NCBI RefSeq assembly: GCF_008831285.2
Contig: NC_045145.1
Location: 24,986,802-25,050,801, forward strand
DNA: 64,000 nt
From: Nymphaea colorata
Lineage: Eukaryota > Streptophyta > Magnoliopsida > Nymphaeales > Nymphaeaceae
Direction of reading: 5' to 3'
A program made the position numbers and the translations under genes. Below the pieces are notes generated by a model. It ran no database searches. It was not told where the DNA came from and saw only the letters and a program-made list of their open reading frames with translations. Below, piece by piece: positions 23,403-34,973 of this stretch; the first letter of the stretch is position 1, and every line of letters starts with the position of its first letter.

Positions 23403-23437
23403 AAGCCCCATCAGAGGTAAGGGGTTTTCTTGTAGTG
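23403..23437 (-). mobile_element. CACTA-type terminus, second copy
   Basis: From 23437 on the minus strand the sequence reads CACTACAAGAAAACCCC, then TGATGGGG. Paralogue of the terminus at 5259. Confidence 0.5.
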
Positions 23438-23657
23438 GCCGCTATCACCATCTCACATATCTTTGGCCATTATAGTTCCCATAAAATAATCGAATAAGAT
23501 TATTTTGAGTGCTAAACAAAATTAAGTTAGAAAGCATGGAGAACTGAAATAAAAAAATAACCTGTGAAAGTCCAACAAAGAGAACTTTAAAATTTGTCAT
23601 TGAATGGATATGGTCAATCATAGCTGAAAGGTCATATAGAGCCAATTCCGCTCAAAT

Positions 23658-24045
23658 TAGGTTGTCAATATATCTGATTTTAATTGGATATCCAACCAAA
23701 CCAGTTGAAAAAATGTCGGATATGTTAAAAAATTTAACATCCAATTAAGAAATTGGATTGGGTTTGGGTTTAAGAAACAACATCTGACTAGATCCTGATT
23801 CAGATTTGGATATACATATATATCCAACTAGATTCGGGTTTAGGTTCAGAAATGGATTGGAATGAATTTTAAATAAAAATCTTATATTCAAATGCTGTTA
23901 CATTTTGAAAATCAGCCAGAATTGAATCAAATTTGGAATTCAGATTGTGATATTAAATTTTAGATCCATTGTTTGTATTCAAATCAGAATTTGAATATGG
24001 ATAAGTGAATATCCCAAAAAACATATATAGTTCAAGATGTATTTT
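23658..24045. repeat. GATATCCG-rich repeat, copy d (family R1)
   Basis: Begins TAGGTTGTCAATATATCTG and continues with ATTGGATATCCAACC and GATTCGGGTTTAGG words. It is the inverted counterpart of 56356-56779. Confidence 0.65.
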
Positions 24046-24213
24046 AACTCCAATCCCAGGACTCCAGAAAGACAATCAATAACAAAAGACACAAACTCCT
24101 CAAATTATTCCCTACTGGCATGCACGTGTCATGCAATAGAGATAGCTAATAAGAAACTTTGGTAGATAATCAAAATTAAAAACTCTATCATATATGTAAA
24201 TGTGTGTATGTAC

Positions 24214-24236
24214 GTGTGTGTGTGTGTGTGTGTGTA
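24214..24236. repeat. (GT)n microsatellite
   Basis: About eleven GT units. The inverted paralogue carries a (CA)n run at 56162-56184. Confidence 0.9.
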
Positions 24237-24779
24237 TAGGGCAGATTTTGTATTTAAAAAATAGCAGATTATAAATTTTCGATGAACTCCTGGCAGAGGC
24301 TGTTGAATGTTTAGTTCTTTTTGATAAATCCTGTTTCACCTCTTATTTGGCTTAGTAATCAACTGATCAACCTTGGTCAAAGCATGTAAATTTGAACAGT
24401 CGAAGAAAGGAACGAAAATTTGACAGAAGTCAATAAGAATTTCATATTTATTCATGCCATCTCTTATTGTTAGATGTCATATGCAAAGTCTGGATGATGT
24501 GAAATGTACATGACCTTGAAATTTGATGATTGAAAGCTCCAATCTGATCACATTTTATTTCACTACGGAAAAAAGATTTCACGGCTGCAAGTAATATAGG
24601 GAGTTGTTTGAAAGTGATAAGAAAATCTAAGACACTAATTCTAAAACTCTGATTTGATAGGCCACTAAAAGTTTCAAGGAATCCCATCAATTTGGAATTT
24701 CAGTCATTGTTATGGCAGAAAAATATAATTATTAAACTTTTTACTTACTAAACTTTCAAAAAACCAAAATTTTTAACAC

Positions 24780-25170
24780 TTGCTAATAATGTGACGTTTG
24801 GAAAACCTAAGAATGCAGGAAAAAGATGAAAATTTCGACTTTTCCATGGATTTGGAGAAATTTCCAGAATTTCTTTTCTTTTCTTTTTTTCTTTTGCAAG
24901 CCACAACCAATTTATTGACCAAAGTTTTCAAATGTCAAAGACTGATTGAAATGTTCAAATGCAAAACTTCATAATTTTTGTCTCCTATATATGAGCCTAG
25001 TTGTTCCCAAGTTTGAGATGACAAGGGCAACAATGAAGAACACAAGTTCATCGGAGGAGAAAAACAATAATCCAAACATATTCTGTAAGAGAGACCCCCA
25101 CAACACAGGAAGCCCAGGTACAGGTTTAGTCTTTCGATTTGCGACAATGGAAACAGTACGAATGATGTAG
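24780..25170. repeat. Segment shared with 51870-52225
   Basis: Shared stretches in the same order include TTTGGAAAACCTAAGAA, CAACCAATTTATT and GAAGAACACAAGTTCATC near 25040. The part before 24870 also matches 55556-55640 in inverted orientation. No conserved reading frame. Confidence 0.7.
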
Positions 25171-25373
25171 GAAGAAGCAGAAGAGAGTATACAAAAGAAT
25201 GAGAAATGAAATCATAATCCAAGCCACCCCTGGAACAGGGCCTCAAGGGTTTGATTGCATTCTCAGTCAGCACTAAAGGGAACTCCTCTCATAGCATCAA
25301 CCATTTGTACTGCAAAAGGGATGGATCGACATGCAAGGTGAAAAATAGTAAGAGCATTACCCTGAGGTGAAAA

Positions 25374-25520
25374 AGACCGGCTTGGTGAGAGTGGACGTCG
25401 ATGGGTGCATCTCATTCTCTACCAACCTCGCCGAGTCGTTGGCTCCACAGTGAGCTCGAGCGGGTCGAGTCTCGGATCGGATTCTTGGTACGGCATGGCC
25501 TGACCCAGATGCCTGCTTAC
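25374..25520 (+). pseudogene. Remnant of the LRR receptor-like protein 3' end
   Basis: Encodes TGLVRVDVDGCISF and TNLAESLA, matching the region after the LRR cap in the 6.2-7.0 kb fragment (TGLVRVEADGCIS, NLAESLA). A TGA follows shortly after. The LRRs themselves are missing. The similarity continues into the non-coding ACGTTATGACACTAGTGT stretch downstream. Confidence 0.75.
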
Positions 25521-25617
25521 CTGGTCACGTTATGACACTAGTGTCCTTTTCCACTGCTTTTTTGAACAAAGTGTGTGTTTTCATCTTCAGTTTACAATTT
25601 GGGATTGGGAGTTCGCT

Positions 25618-25644
25618 TCTTTCGATTATAGAGATGGAGAGAGA

Positions 25645-25682
<38 letters not shown>

Positions 25683-25702
25683 AGAGAGAGAGAGAGAGAG
25701 AT
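25618..25702. repeat. Compound (TA)n(GA)n microsatellite
   Basis: A (TA)n run of about 34 bp is followed by about 22 bp of GA. It is a longer version of the tract at 7080-7192. Confidence 0.9.
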
Positions 25703-26599
25703 TGCATTTTTAGAGGCCAACAGAGAGATCTACCTCGTTCAATGGGTCTGTTCAATTTAGGGCAGGAAATGTTTCCTGGACATGTCTAGATAATAAAAGG
25801 AAGTTCTGAGCTACTTGGAATCACTACCATCCGACCAACGAGTTATGCACTTGATAGACTCGGTTTTATACTGTTTAAGACCAAGTCGGTACACCGATCC
25901 GAGTTGAATATCGAAAGAGGGTTGGTTTGAGTTGGGAAAGCCGGTTCGCCACTGTTTTTCTTGTCGCTTAGGGGACAACTCTCCGAGTTGCGCAAAAAAG
26001 GTTTGTCGGTACCAATGAACAAAGGAAAAGGGAATCGTAGTCAAACATGGCACTCTGGTCCCGTGGAACCATGTGTCGAGTTGGACACGCTTTCTGCAAA
26101 AAGTGGGTACAGAGGGACCACCAAACTAATCCCCTTCGTCCCCTTTGTTTTCCTTATTGTGGATCTTGGATCTCAGACTGTTTTACTTCGATATGAACGA
26201 TATGCCTTAACAACAATGCATGCAATGGCCGGTCCATCACGTGTTGATCAAAATACTCTCTATTATGTGTTCTTGTTTAGAAAATATAAAAATAATAAAA
26301 ATCAAAATTTTATATGTAAATTTTAAAATTTTAAATTAACCAATATAAAAAAATATGAAAAATTATATTTCAACTTTCGTTAAAATTTTGAAAGTTCGAC
26401 CCTTGCAACGAAAACTTCCTAACACCGCCCTAGATACAATTGCAAAAAGAAAGCAAGATTAATCTTGATACTTCCACTTTCTAATCGCAGCAAAAAAGGG
26501 GCTTTGGTATGTCCAGAGATCTCAGATGAGAAAGTCAAGATGAAACTTGGGGAGAAGATAGATTGATCTCTTGTCTTGTTGCTAAGCATATTCATCAAG

Positions 26600-26755
26600 C
26601 TAAACGGGGCTGAGCCAGAAATCTTGTCTAGGGCCAAAATATTATTTTTGAGAAATTTTATATAAAACAAGTAAAATTTTCTAAAATTTACATGTAATTC
26701 TTATTTTATTTTTTTAGGTAGGGCCAGGAACATGCGAGCCCTACGTTGGCTCCAT
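26600..26755. repeat. R2 repeat
   Basis: GGCTGAGCCAGAAATCTTG start, GGGCCAAAATATTATTTTTGA core and ACATGCGAGCCCTACG end, close to the copy at 10757-10940. Confidence 0.55.
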
Positions 26756-28029
26756 CTTGATCTTCACCAAAGAGGAAGCTACGGTTTAATCGAGACGGAA
26801 GGTTGTCACAAGTGTTTGATATTTATCAATTGTGGTGTATCTAATTTTTTCCAGTCTATGCATCACTTTATTTTGTATTAGTTCAAGATTATGCATCTTG
26901 TTGACCTCAAGGAAGCGACAATTTCGTGAAAATAATTAAATGGGGAGTTAAGCTGGGATTATGCCTGGTAGAATTTTCTAGTTGTGTTTTCTTTCTGAAC
27001 CACATTTCTTGGTATGATTTTGATACATGATCAGTCGCTTCTAGAAAGGGGAATGTATAAACATGCATATGTTGGTCAAACTAAGTCATGCCTCTAAACT
27101 ACCAAAAAAAAATTGAAGTCATAGAATAATTAGTCATCTATATGAAATACATGAATTAAGGGAGCTTTTAGGTGTCATTTGGCAGTAGGGACGCTTTATC
27201 CGCATCCGATAAATCTACTCCAAAGATTTCCAAAGATTGGGACAGGTTTATGTAACAATAGTTCTAGCGTTTTTTGAACCTGCCTTAATCTTTGGGACAT
27301 ATTAATGGGCTAGTCATATAGATGAAGTAAAAAGGGTTATTAGAGGAAAGCTTGAGAGGCATGATGTCAAATGCAAATAACTCTATAACTACATATAAAG
27401 CGAATGTAAGGACCCAAGTTTCAAAGCAAGAGATTAGCAATATAATCACCTCAATCTTCCCAGATCAAATGCAGTTTTACTAAAGTATGATGACATATTA
27501 ATGGCTGCTCAGATGGATAAAGTCAAGAAGGCTGAGCTGCAAAGTTCTTAAATATTCTTCAAGTGCCAAGAGATTGATGAAGAGAAATTCATTCCACCTG
27601 CTATCCGCTTCTTGCGAAAAAAGAAGCCATGAAGTTATACACACTCTATTGGGGTTCGGGTAGAGAAGCCACCAATAAAGGACTGGAAAAAAGAGAATTG
27701 TGTCAAGCACAAAATAAATTGATTTGAAATTTATCGTTATTTTTTTTGCATCCAATGAATCCAATCCGTTCTTGAGGGGGTTCGTGCAATGGCTTGATAA
27801 GGTGGGAGTTAGTAGGCAGTCAATGTCTATTTCAAGTGTCAGGGACATCAACCTCTCCTGCTGCAAAAACGAGATCACCCATGTGTAAGTTGAAGTGCAA
27901 TTGGGGCGGTACCTCGAGGCACAAAAAAACATCCTATAGGAACAAGGGGTTGGATGAGTGCTTTAGTTGTTTGTGGGTGGTGAGTTTCCCCTGCTCACAT
28001 AGATGGTCAACTAACTTTTTATCAGATTT

Positions 28030-29130
28030 CTAACTTGTAAGTGGTGAGAACCAAGCCAGGTTCTCGATAAAACGCGGTCAAATTCAAGGTTCCATAAGCC
28101 TAGTTCAGGATCCTCAGGTGGTTCTAAGTTCCCAAATCATTAATGCAAGTTCTAGGTTGGAAGCCAAGCCACTAAAAGCCATTGACATGTTTTGGATTAT
28201 TTTCTTAGGACTCATTTGACAATAAGAACACATTGTTATCAGTAGTAGAGCCATAATTTTTTGCTATGGGGCACTGTTATAAAAATTCTCATTTCTAAAG
28301 GGACAGACCATATATAAATAAGTAAATAATTGTAAAAAATCTATATAAAAATAAATAAAAAATTTTGTTGCTGGTGTGGGCAACTGCCCGCACCAGCCTA
28401 TATGTAGCTGGTGTGGCAATTGGATTGTTATTATCCCATCAATCTGCCCTGAAAAAATAGAGCATATTCATGCAACACTTGTTGCAGTTTTCTATGAATT
28501 TGCACCATTTTTAGGGCAGGTTAGTGAAACAACATCGTGGTGTTACTTTTACCAAACAGCCCCTCAAGGTCACCCTTTTCAATTTTCATAGTCCAAATTT
28601 AATCCTGCACACCCACAATTGGCACAGACAAAAAAAACCATAATTGCTTTTTTGAACTAGAAGAAGAGGTGCTGTATTAAATGTGCAGTAAATTTTGAAA
28701 TCATGAGCCCTATTTGTAAGCTTAATAATCTAAATTAAGTATGAAAATTAATTACTATAATTCGACCAGAAAATAAGTCACTACCAAAATAAAGATTTTA
28801 AAACAGATTGTAGAAACACTGACTCTAAGGCTAAGTACTTAATTATATATTCTAAATGATGCTGTACAGTCAAATTTTGAGGGCAAATATAAACCGAAGA
28901 CAAACACATTACAAGCACATAAATACACTTCATAAAAGTTAAAAAATTGATATCCAAGTACACTTTCTTGCATATAAGTACACCTCGTTTAAAATGAGAA
29001 TATAATTTTTTAAATTGTAAAGCTCGCACGAACCCTCAGAACCAGGCAATTTCCACTCGTCACCCTGTTTGTCACTGGTCTTTAAACACTAATTAGACTC
29101 GAACTTGAAGATGCATTAAACAAGTCACTT
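28030..29130. repeat. Segment shared with 53000-53410, with an insertion
   Basis: Both ends match: GTGAGAACCAAGCCAGGTTC and TCAAATTCAAGGTTCCAT on the left, AAGCACATAAATACAC and CACTCGTCACCCT on the right. The 28-kb copy carries about 600 bp of extra sequence in the middle, including the element at 28211-28568. The open frames are not shared. Confidence 0.7.
28211..28568. mobile_element. Candidate MITE
   Basis: The left end reads AGGACTCATTTGACAATAAG and the right end, on the minus strand, AGGGGCTGTTTGGTAAAAGT, imperfect inverted repeats. It is absent from the paralogous 53-kb segment, consistent with insertion. No target-site duplication was identified. Confidence 0.45.
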
Positions 29131-29199
29131 TTAACAAATTTTTTCCATTCAGAACAAGCACTGCCATGACCACTTAATGTAAATCAGAATTGGAGCCAC

Positions 29200-29325
29200 A
29201 TTGTGGCTAGGAATGGCATGTTCAAGCCAAGGTGAGCCAGCTCTAATTTGTTCTTGTCTGAAAAGCCAAGCTCGAATTTGGCTCGAACTGAAACTGCCGA
29301 TGCTAAACTCAGGCCAAGATCCATA
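29200..29325. repeat. CTCGAG-rich repeat fragment (family R3)
   Basis: AAGGTGAGCCAGCTCTAATT matches 9825-9845. Its right edge is the point where the RLK B kinase is lost. Confidence 0.55.
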
Positions 29326-31159
29326 CTAGGGCAAGACATAATGACTTTAACGAGGTTTCGGTGCCTGATTTGGTGCATGACAGTGCACTCAATGTCAAAA
29401 CTTTTAGATGCTCCCTCATATAGCAAATTAAGGACCTTAACAGCCACTGTCGTTCCATCTGCTAGAATTCCTTTGTACACTGAACCAAAGCTTTCGTTCC
29501 CAAGAAAATTTGCATTACAGAAGTTGCTCGTTGCAAGCAATAGCTCTTTGTAAGAAATCACTGGAAGTGTAATTCCTTGTAATCTTTCAATGTCATCAGA
29601 ATGTTTCGACATCCCCCTCTTTCTATAGCTTGTCTTGCAAGTATAGCTCCAACAAGTCCTTCAACTCACAAAGACCAGGTGGTAGTATTGATGACAAATT
29701 GTTTGAGCTTAGATCCAGGCTTTGCAAACTAGCGAGATTGTTTATAGAGCTTGAAATTGACCGACTTAGCATGTTTTGTTCAACACTAAAATCATACATG
29801 TGGACCAACTGGTAGATTGATAGTGGGATTGGGCCTTCTAATGCATTGTTATCAAGATACAACACCTGTAAGCTGTGCATCTGTCCTATATTTGGTGGAA
29901 CGAGCCCTTTTATTTTGTTGGAACCCAAATCTAAGGAAATTAACTTGGTCAAGTTGGCTAAGGCCAATGGGATATTACCTTCAATCAAATTATTGGAAAG
30001 GTGAGGGATCGACAAGGTGGTTGTCAGGTTTCCAATAGAAGCTACAAGAATGCCATTCAAAGGATTTTCTAATAGCTCAACTTCCTCTAGCAGTCGACAG
30101 TTGGTCAAGGATGTGAGAATGGAGATCTCACGTCTGCCAGGGACATTGTTCAACATATTGTTTTGGAGGTAGAGGGCCTGAGTTGTGTGAGACTGCCCAA
30201 TTCTAATGGTATGGGACCACTGAATTTATGTGTCCTGCACTGATAGATTGGAGACTAGTAGCATTGGAAAGAGAAGGTGGGAAAGGGCCACCAAAATTGT
30301 TGTCACTCATATAGAAAATTTGGAGATTGGGCATGGAGTGGCTAACATCTTTAGGGAGATGCCCTGTTAGTTGATTGGTCATGAAACTCAATTTCTGAAG
30401 AGCGGATATGTTAAACAAGCTCTCAAGCAGTGTACCAGTGAGATTGTTCATTTGCACGTTAAAGCCCGTCAAGTGGGTTAGGCTTCACAACTCAGGAGGA
30501 ATGTTCCCCTGTATCTGATTTTGACCGAGGCTAAACCACTCCAGTTTTGTGAGATTAGCCAAAGCAATTGGAATGGTGCCAGTGATCCTATTACCACGAA
30601 GGTTTAAGTACTTCAGTTCTGACAAACTGCCTAGAAACTTTGGGATGCTTCCATAGAATTGGTTATCTCATGCTAACAGTATCTGGAGACTTCGGCAATG
30701 GCTCAGTGTTTGTGGGATCAACCCCTCGAAATTGTTTTTTCCTATAGAAAGATATTCTAACTGAGGGAGGCAACTAAAATCAATGGGAAGATGACCATGG
30801 AAACTGTCATTTGTAAGATCAAAAACCTGTAAGAATGAGAGATATCTGAGGTATGGGGAGAGGGCTTTCTCAAGTGCCTTGTCGACGAGGTTCAGTGCAA
30901 CAACCCTTTGTGAACTGCGGCTGCATGAAACTCCATTCCGTTGGCAAAAGGAAATGTTTGAGTTCCAGTTTGAGAGAACATTGTAGGGGTCTTTATTGAC
31001 GAAGGATTTGAAGTACATCAAAGCAAATTGATCAGTCATGTTGCTCAGAGAAGCAAGGTCTGAGGGCACCTCCCTTTGGCTGAGAACAACAATCAAGGTG
31101 AAGGAGGAGAAATACAAAAGAAAGACAAGTGGCTGAGGTGACCAACCGGTGGTAGCCAT
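29326..31159 (-). pseudogene. LRR-XII receptor-like kinase pseudogene B, internally deleted and truncated
   Basis: Start ATG at 31159 opens MATTGWSPQP, a signal peptide and the LRR cap (DQFALMYFKSF, ISFCQRNGVSCSR). LRRs match RLK A and C but contain a TGA near 30670, another near 30490 and a frame change near 30200. At about 29625 the LRR motif ELYLQD is joined directly to the juxtamembrane sequence YRKRGMSKH, so the last LRRs and the membrane helix are deleted. The kinase then reads VISYKELLLATSNF, GNESFGSVYKG (first loop glycine pair altered, GNGSFG in RLK A), TTVAVKVLNL with the ATP-binding Lys, and HQIRHRNLVKVIMSCPS. There it ends against an R3 repeat at 29325. The catalytic loop, activation segment and 3' exon are missing and were not found between 27.8 and 29.2 kb. 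Confidence 0.9.
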
Positions 31160-31400
31160 GCCTGTCCAATTTTCTATGCAAAACATGGACAAGCAGAAGA
31201 AGAAGCTAGGTCTTTAATTTATGTATGCATTCACTTCTAGAAAATTTGTGTGTTTCTTTCAAATTGAAGAAGACTCAGGTCTACTGCTTTGGAACATATT
31301 GCTTCACAATTCTAAATCCAGCCCACAACAACTAATGTTACATCAACGAGACTTCTTCTTGGCTGCCCTTATCTTTTTTTCCTTTACCAATTTTCTACTC
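31160..31400 (-). promoter_or_regulatory. Conserved 5' flank of the RLK genes (copy B)
   Basis: Closely matches the flank of RLK A, including AATTTTCTATGCAAAACATG and GACTCAGGTCTACTGCTTTG. Probable 5' UTR/promoter region, now attached to a dead gene. Confidence 0.4.
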
Positions 31401-31529
31401 TATTCAGTCACAAATCAAAGTTGTCAATTTGAACTTCCTTTTTTTTTTTTAAGGATTCCCAAAGCTGGGTTCGACCATAGTCACAAAGATCTTTTTTGCC
31501 TTTAAATGGAGAGGTTTTTCTCAATGGCG

Positions 31530-33230
31530 AACTTAGAAAAAAGATAAAAATAATGGAAAAATATGGTACATTTTTAGAAAAAAGTTGAAAAAACTTAAAA
31601 ATAAGAGAATAATAAAATAAATGAAAACCCAATAAGGCAACATTAAAAAAACAGATAAGAAATAAATAAGAATTAGAAAGTGGAAACATGCAGTTTGATA
31701 ATAAAAAAAGTAAAAAAGAGAAAGAAAATTGAAAATAATCAATTTTTTTAAAAAGAAACGGCAGATTTTGTCGTTTTATTGGGATGACTTGTTTTTCACA
31801 CATCTAGTGCTTTGTTTTCCAATGAAAATGTGCTTTTTTTTACTATGGGAAAACCTTCTACATAATTGTATTTGTCATTTATCAGAACCCATATGAGTGG
31901 CCATTCACACTAGTAATAAAAACATGTGCAACTACTATGTTAGTGCAAACATGGGGATCCATATGATTGCACGGAGAGTTTAGTTTTAACCAACATTTAA
32001 CATAAATGAAGCAAGGATGGGATCGTGTTGAGTACACTGTATTTCAAGAATGAGCCATGGATTTTAAGCCAGAAAATTTAAAATCGATGGAAGACTGAGC
32101 CTACTCTCTTCAATAGAATGCAATATCTCTTTCTTAATTCCAGACTTTGAATTTTTGGCACATCTTCTTATCTCCTCATCGAATGCCTTAATTGGTGCAA
32201 TAAATTACATCAACAAGATTTTGTCTTACCTTGCAAACATAATTTCAATATCGAACCGAGCTGTATAAGATCAGCAAAAGGTTGACTTGATAGACCAAAA
32301 TCGTGGCTCGAGTTTGGCTTGTTTAAGTTCCTTTACCAACTTTTCTTCCTTTACCAACTTTTCCTTCAATTTATTTGTTTTAAATTTTAAAATTAAAAAA
32401 AAAGCAAAATTAAAGAAAATATAGTCAAATTCATGTAACTCGAACTTGACTCCCTTATAAAATTGAGTTTTCAAATCAAGCGTAACTGAACAAGTTCGAG
32501 TTGAGCTTGAGTTAGCTTGATTACTCGACTACTCTGGCTCACGAAGTTAAAGGTAAATATAATGGAAAAATAACTCCTTGACTCCCTTATAAACTTGAGT
32601 TTTCAAATCAAGCGTAACTGAACAAGTTTGAGTTGAGCTTGAGTTAAATTGACTACTAGACTACTCTGGCTCACGAAGTTAAAGATAAATATAATGGAAA
32701 AATATGGTACATTTTTAGAACAAATTAAAAAAAGTTAAAAGTCAGAGAAAAGTCGAATAAATGAGAAACTAATAAGGCAACATTAAAAAAATAGATAAGA
32801 AATAAATAAGAATTGGAAAGTGGAAACAAGCAGTTTGACAATAAAAAAGAGTGAAAAAATGCCTAAAGTGAAAAAAAAGGGAAAATGAGAATAATGCAGA
32901 AAAACGTGTTTTTTTGCTATTGCATTTTTTTTTCAAAAATGAAATGGAGGTTTTTTTTTTTTATTAGGCTGACTTATTTTTCACACACTTAATGCTTTTT
33001 TTTAATGTGTTTTTTGTCTGCCGACCAGCCCATATCACACGGTTGTGTTATAAGCCTACTCTCTTGAAAGAAATGCGATATCGCTTTCTTATTTTCAGAT
33101 TTTGCGTTTTCAGCACGGTCTTCTTATCTCCACATTGAATAACTTAATTGGTGCAATAGATTACATCAACAAGATTTTGTCTTACCTTGGCAAACATATT
33201 TTCAATATCATGCTCTTTTTGCCAGTTTTC
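31530..33230. repeat. Duplicated RLK-upstream module, two copies in tandem
   Basis: 31540-31720 matches 32690-32850 (GGAAAAATATGGTACATTTT, TAAGGCAACATTAAAAAAA). 32090-32255 matches 33050-33220 (ATTGGTGCAATA, ACATCAACAAGATTTTGTC). Related sequence recurs at about 40.8, 45.2 and 50.6 kb. The open frames here are F/K-rich low-complexity translations and are not genes. Confidence 0.7.
32449..32702. repeat. 131-bp tandem repeat, two units, CTCGAG-family sequence
   Basis: Two units start GACTCCCTTATAAAATTGAG (32449) and GACTCCCTTATAAACTTGAG (32580). They share TCAAATCAAGCGTAACTGAA and CTACTCTGGCTCACGAAG. A third, diverged unit lies near 33730. Confidence 0.85.
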
Positions 33231-33239
33231 AACTCTAGT

Positions 33240-34960
33240 TTTTTTTTTAAAAAAAATCTATTTTTTTTTTAATTGAAGTTGAGTACACTGCAAATAGTGG
33301 AAGGGCCTGTTGAACATTAACAGCGGAACTATTCCCACTTAGCAGACGATTGATGCTACTAGAATCAGCCTGAATCGGCTCGAATGGGCCGAGACATCGT
33401 TTACAATAAATGCTTCAGTTCTGTGGCCAACTCAGAAGGACTAGTCCTCTGGCTGCACACATGGACCCGTTGCTGGGCTCAAGCTCGAGTCAAGCTGTAT
33501 AAAATAAGCAAAAGGTTGGCTCGATAGACCAAAATCTTGGCTTGAGCTCGACTCGAGCTGTACAAGATCAGCAAAAGGTTGACTCAATAGACCAAATCGT
33601 GGCTTGGGTTTGGCTTATTTAAGTTCTTTTACCAACTTTTCCTTCAATTTCTTTGTCTTAAATTTGAAAATTAGAAAAAAAAAGCAAAATTAAAGAAAAT
33701 AGAGTCAAATTCATGTAACTCGAACTGGACTCCTTTATGAACTTGAGTTTCAAATTGAGCATAACTAAACAAGATCGAGTCTCGCTTGAGTTAGCTTGAC
33801 TAACTGCACTGCCCTATCCAATCCCAAAGAATTTGGGCACTAGTCAACTACTCCGGGTCATGAAGTTAAGGGTTAGTGTGTGCTCATGAAGAGAAGTGAA
33901 ACCATGAACAAGTTATGTTCCAGCTTTTCCTGTTTCAAAAGAAAGTGATTTGATTACTGTGGGACGGCAAGGTGTATGTCCTTGTGGTTTTATGTTAATA
34001 TAAACGGTGAAGGCACTTATTTTTCCAAATAAGTTGACAGGAACATTTGAAAGTTTATCTAAATATATGGGGATAAGAAGAAAAACAACATATTTGCACT
34101 GTTGATTAAGAGTAAACTTTTACTAGTTACTATATAGCTTACGTATAATTATTAAGATGAAATGACTAAAAGTAGTTTCCACATAAACAAATTAATTAGC
34201 TCATTAATTTTCATTATCGGCCACTGTGACAATACTAAATAACATAAATACGTGGTTAACTACGTCCCAACAAGTTATGCCTTATTATTAATACATGAAA
34301 GCATAAGAGATTAAAATCGATGTTGCTTTTACTTAATTATACAATTATTGGGCTAGAAAGCATAGGCGAGCATAAATGTTTGTTTAAAAGGTACTAATTT
34401 TACATATATAGTAGTTTATCATGCAACAACTGTGTGGCTGTTATAATAACAAAAGATAGTTGTATTATTGTGAGTTGCCAGATGCTTCCTGGTGGCACTA
34501 GGAATTCTCCATTCTGGATCTTGGACTCGATCTGGTTGGATTTCGACCCAAGTCCCATTGTCAACCCGACCATCGTAATGAAACATCACTAATTTGGTTT
34601 TGCGATTCCACTTTGATTAGGTATGTAAATAGATTTAATAAGTTTACCACTTGACCTGATTTTGGATCCATTTTTGGTGCAGAAATTTGGAGCAAGCAGG
34701 TAGTGGAAGGCTAATGAGAATGGGAGTCCAATGTTTCAGTGGGATCCAACAAGGATGTGAATTGATACATATACCACAACCGATTTGTTTACATAGCAGC
34801 TAGTGGAAGGCTAATTCCTACTTTATAAGACATATAAGGTTAAAGAAAAGGGGAAGTGCGTTAGCCAATAGATGTTAACTTTGTCACCAATTGTGGAAGA
34901 ACATTTACTGTTTTACTCACATTTTGCTAAAAGTAAGTTTTTATAGCAGGATGTTGGGAA
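33240..34960. other. Gene-free stretch
   Basis: 33470-33860 is R3-type CTCGAG-rich sequence. From 33.9 to 34.96 kb I see AT-rich sequence with no supported gene, repeat or RNA. Confidence 0.5.
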
Positions 34961-34973
34961 ACACAATAATAAG

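Larger units (their letters stand above)
22797..23657 (-). pseudogene. Triacylglycerol/acid lipase-like gene fragment, copy 2
   Basis: Exon a (23562-23657) reads AELALYDLSAMIDHIHSMTN then FKVLFVGLSQ and ends CACAG before GTTATT, a better donor than in copy 1. Exon b (22981-about 23025) reads MLVVVGMHQLRIFH. Exon c (22797-22889) reads SNIGIQILESVCDGQINS, close to the acid-lipase pattern of Ser-acidic-hydrophobic residues followed by LCEGH. A stop follows shortly after that segment. As in copy 1, the preceding exons, the exon after the GxSxG elbow and the C-terminal catalytic residues are missing. The nucleophile motif is GLSQ rather than GHSQ in both copies, so that change predates the duplication. 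Exon a is preceded immediately by R1 copy d. Confidence 0.7.
21025..29325. repeat. Segmental duplication block, copy 2
   Basis: Direct-orientation paralogue of 3170-9965, with the same order of lipase fragment, LRR 3' end, 7.5-kb segment and 9-kb segment. It lacks the body of the LRR gene. It has its own material at 24.05-25.37 kb and an extra stretch at 27.83-29.17 kb. Its right edge is fused to the truncated kinase of RLK B. Confidence 0.85.

Noticed and set aside
25021-25170. Cytochrome P450 N-terminus on the minus strand
   Set aside because: A short proline-glycine motif (PGLPVLWGSL) looked suggestive, but nothing else of the family follows in any frame.
31408-31803. 131-codon minus-strand membrane-protein-like frame
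   Set aside because: The F/L/S-rich peptide comes from A/T-rich repeat sequence that is duplicated at 32.7 kb without the frame.
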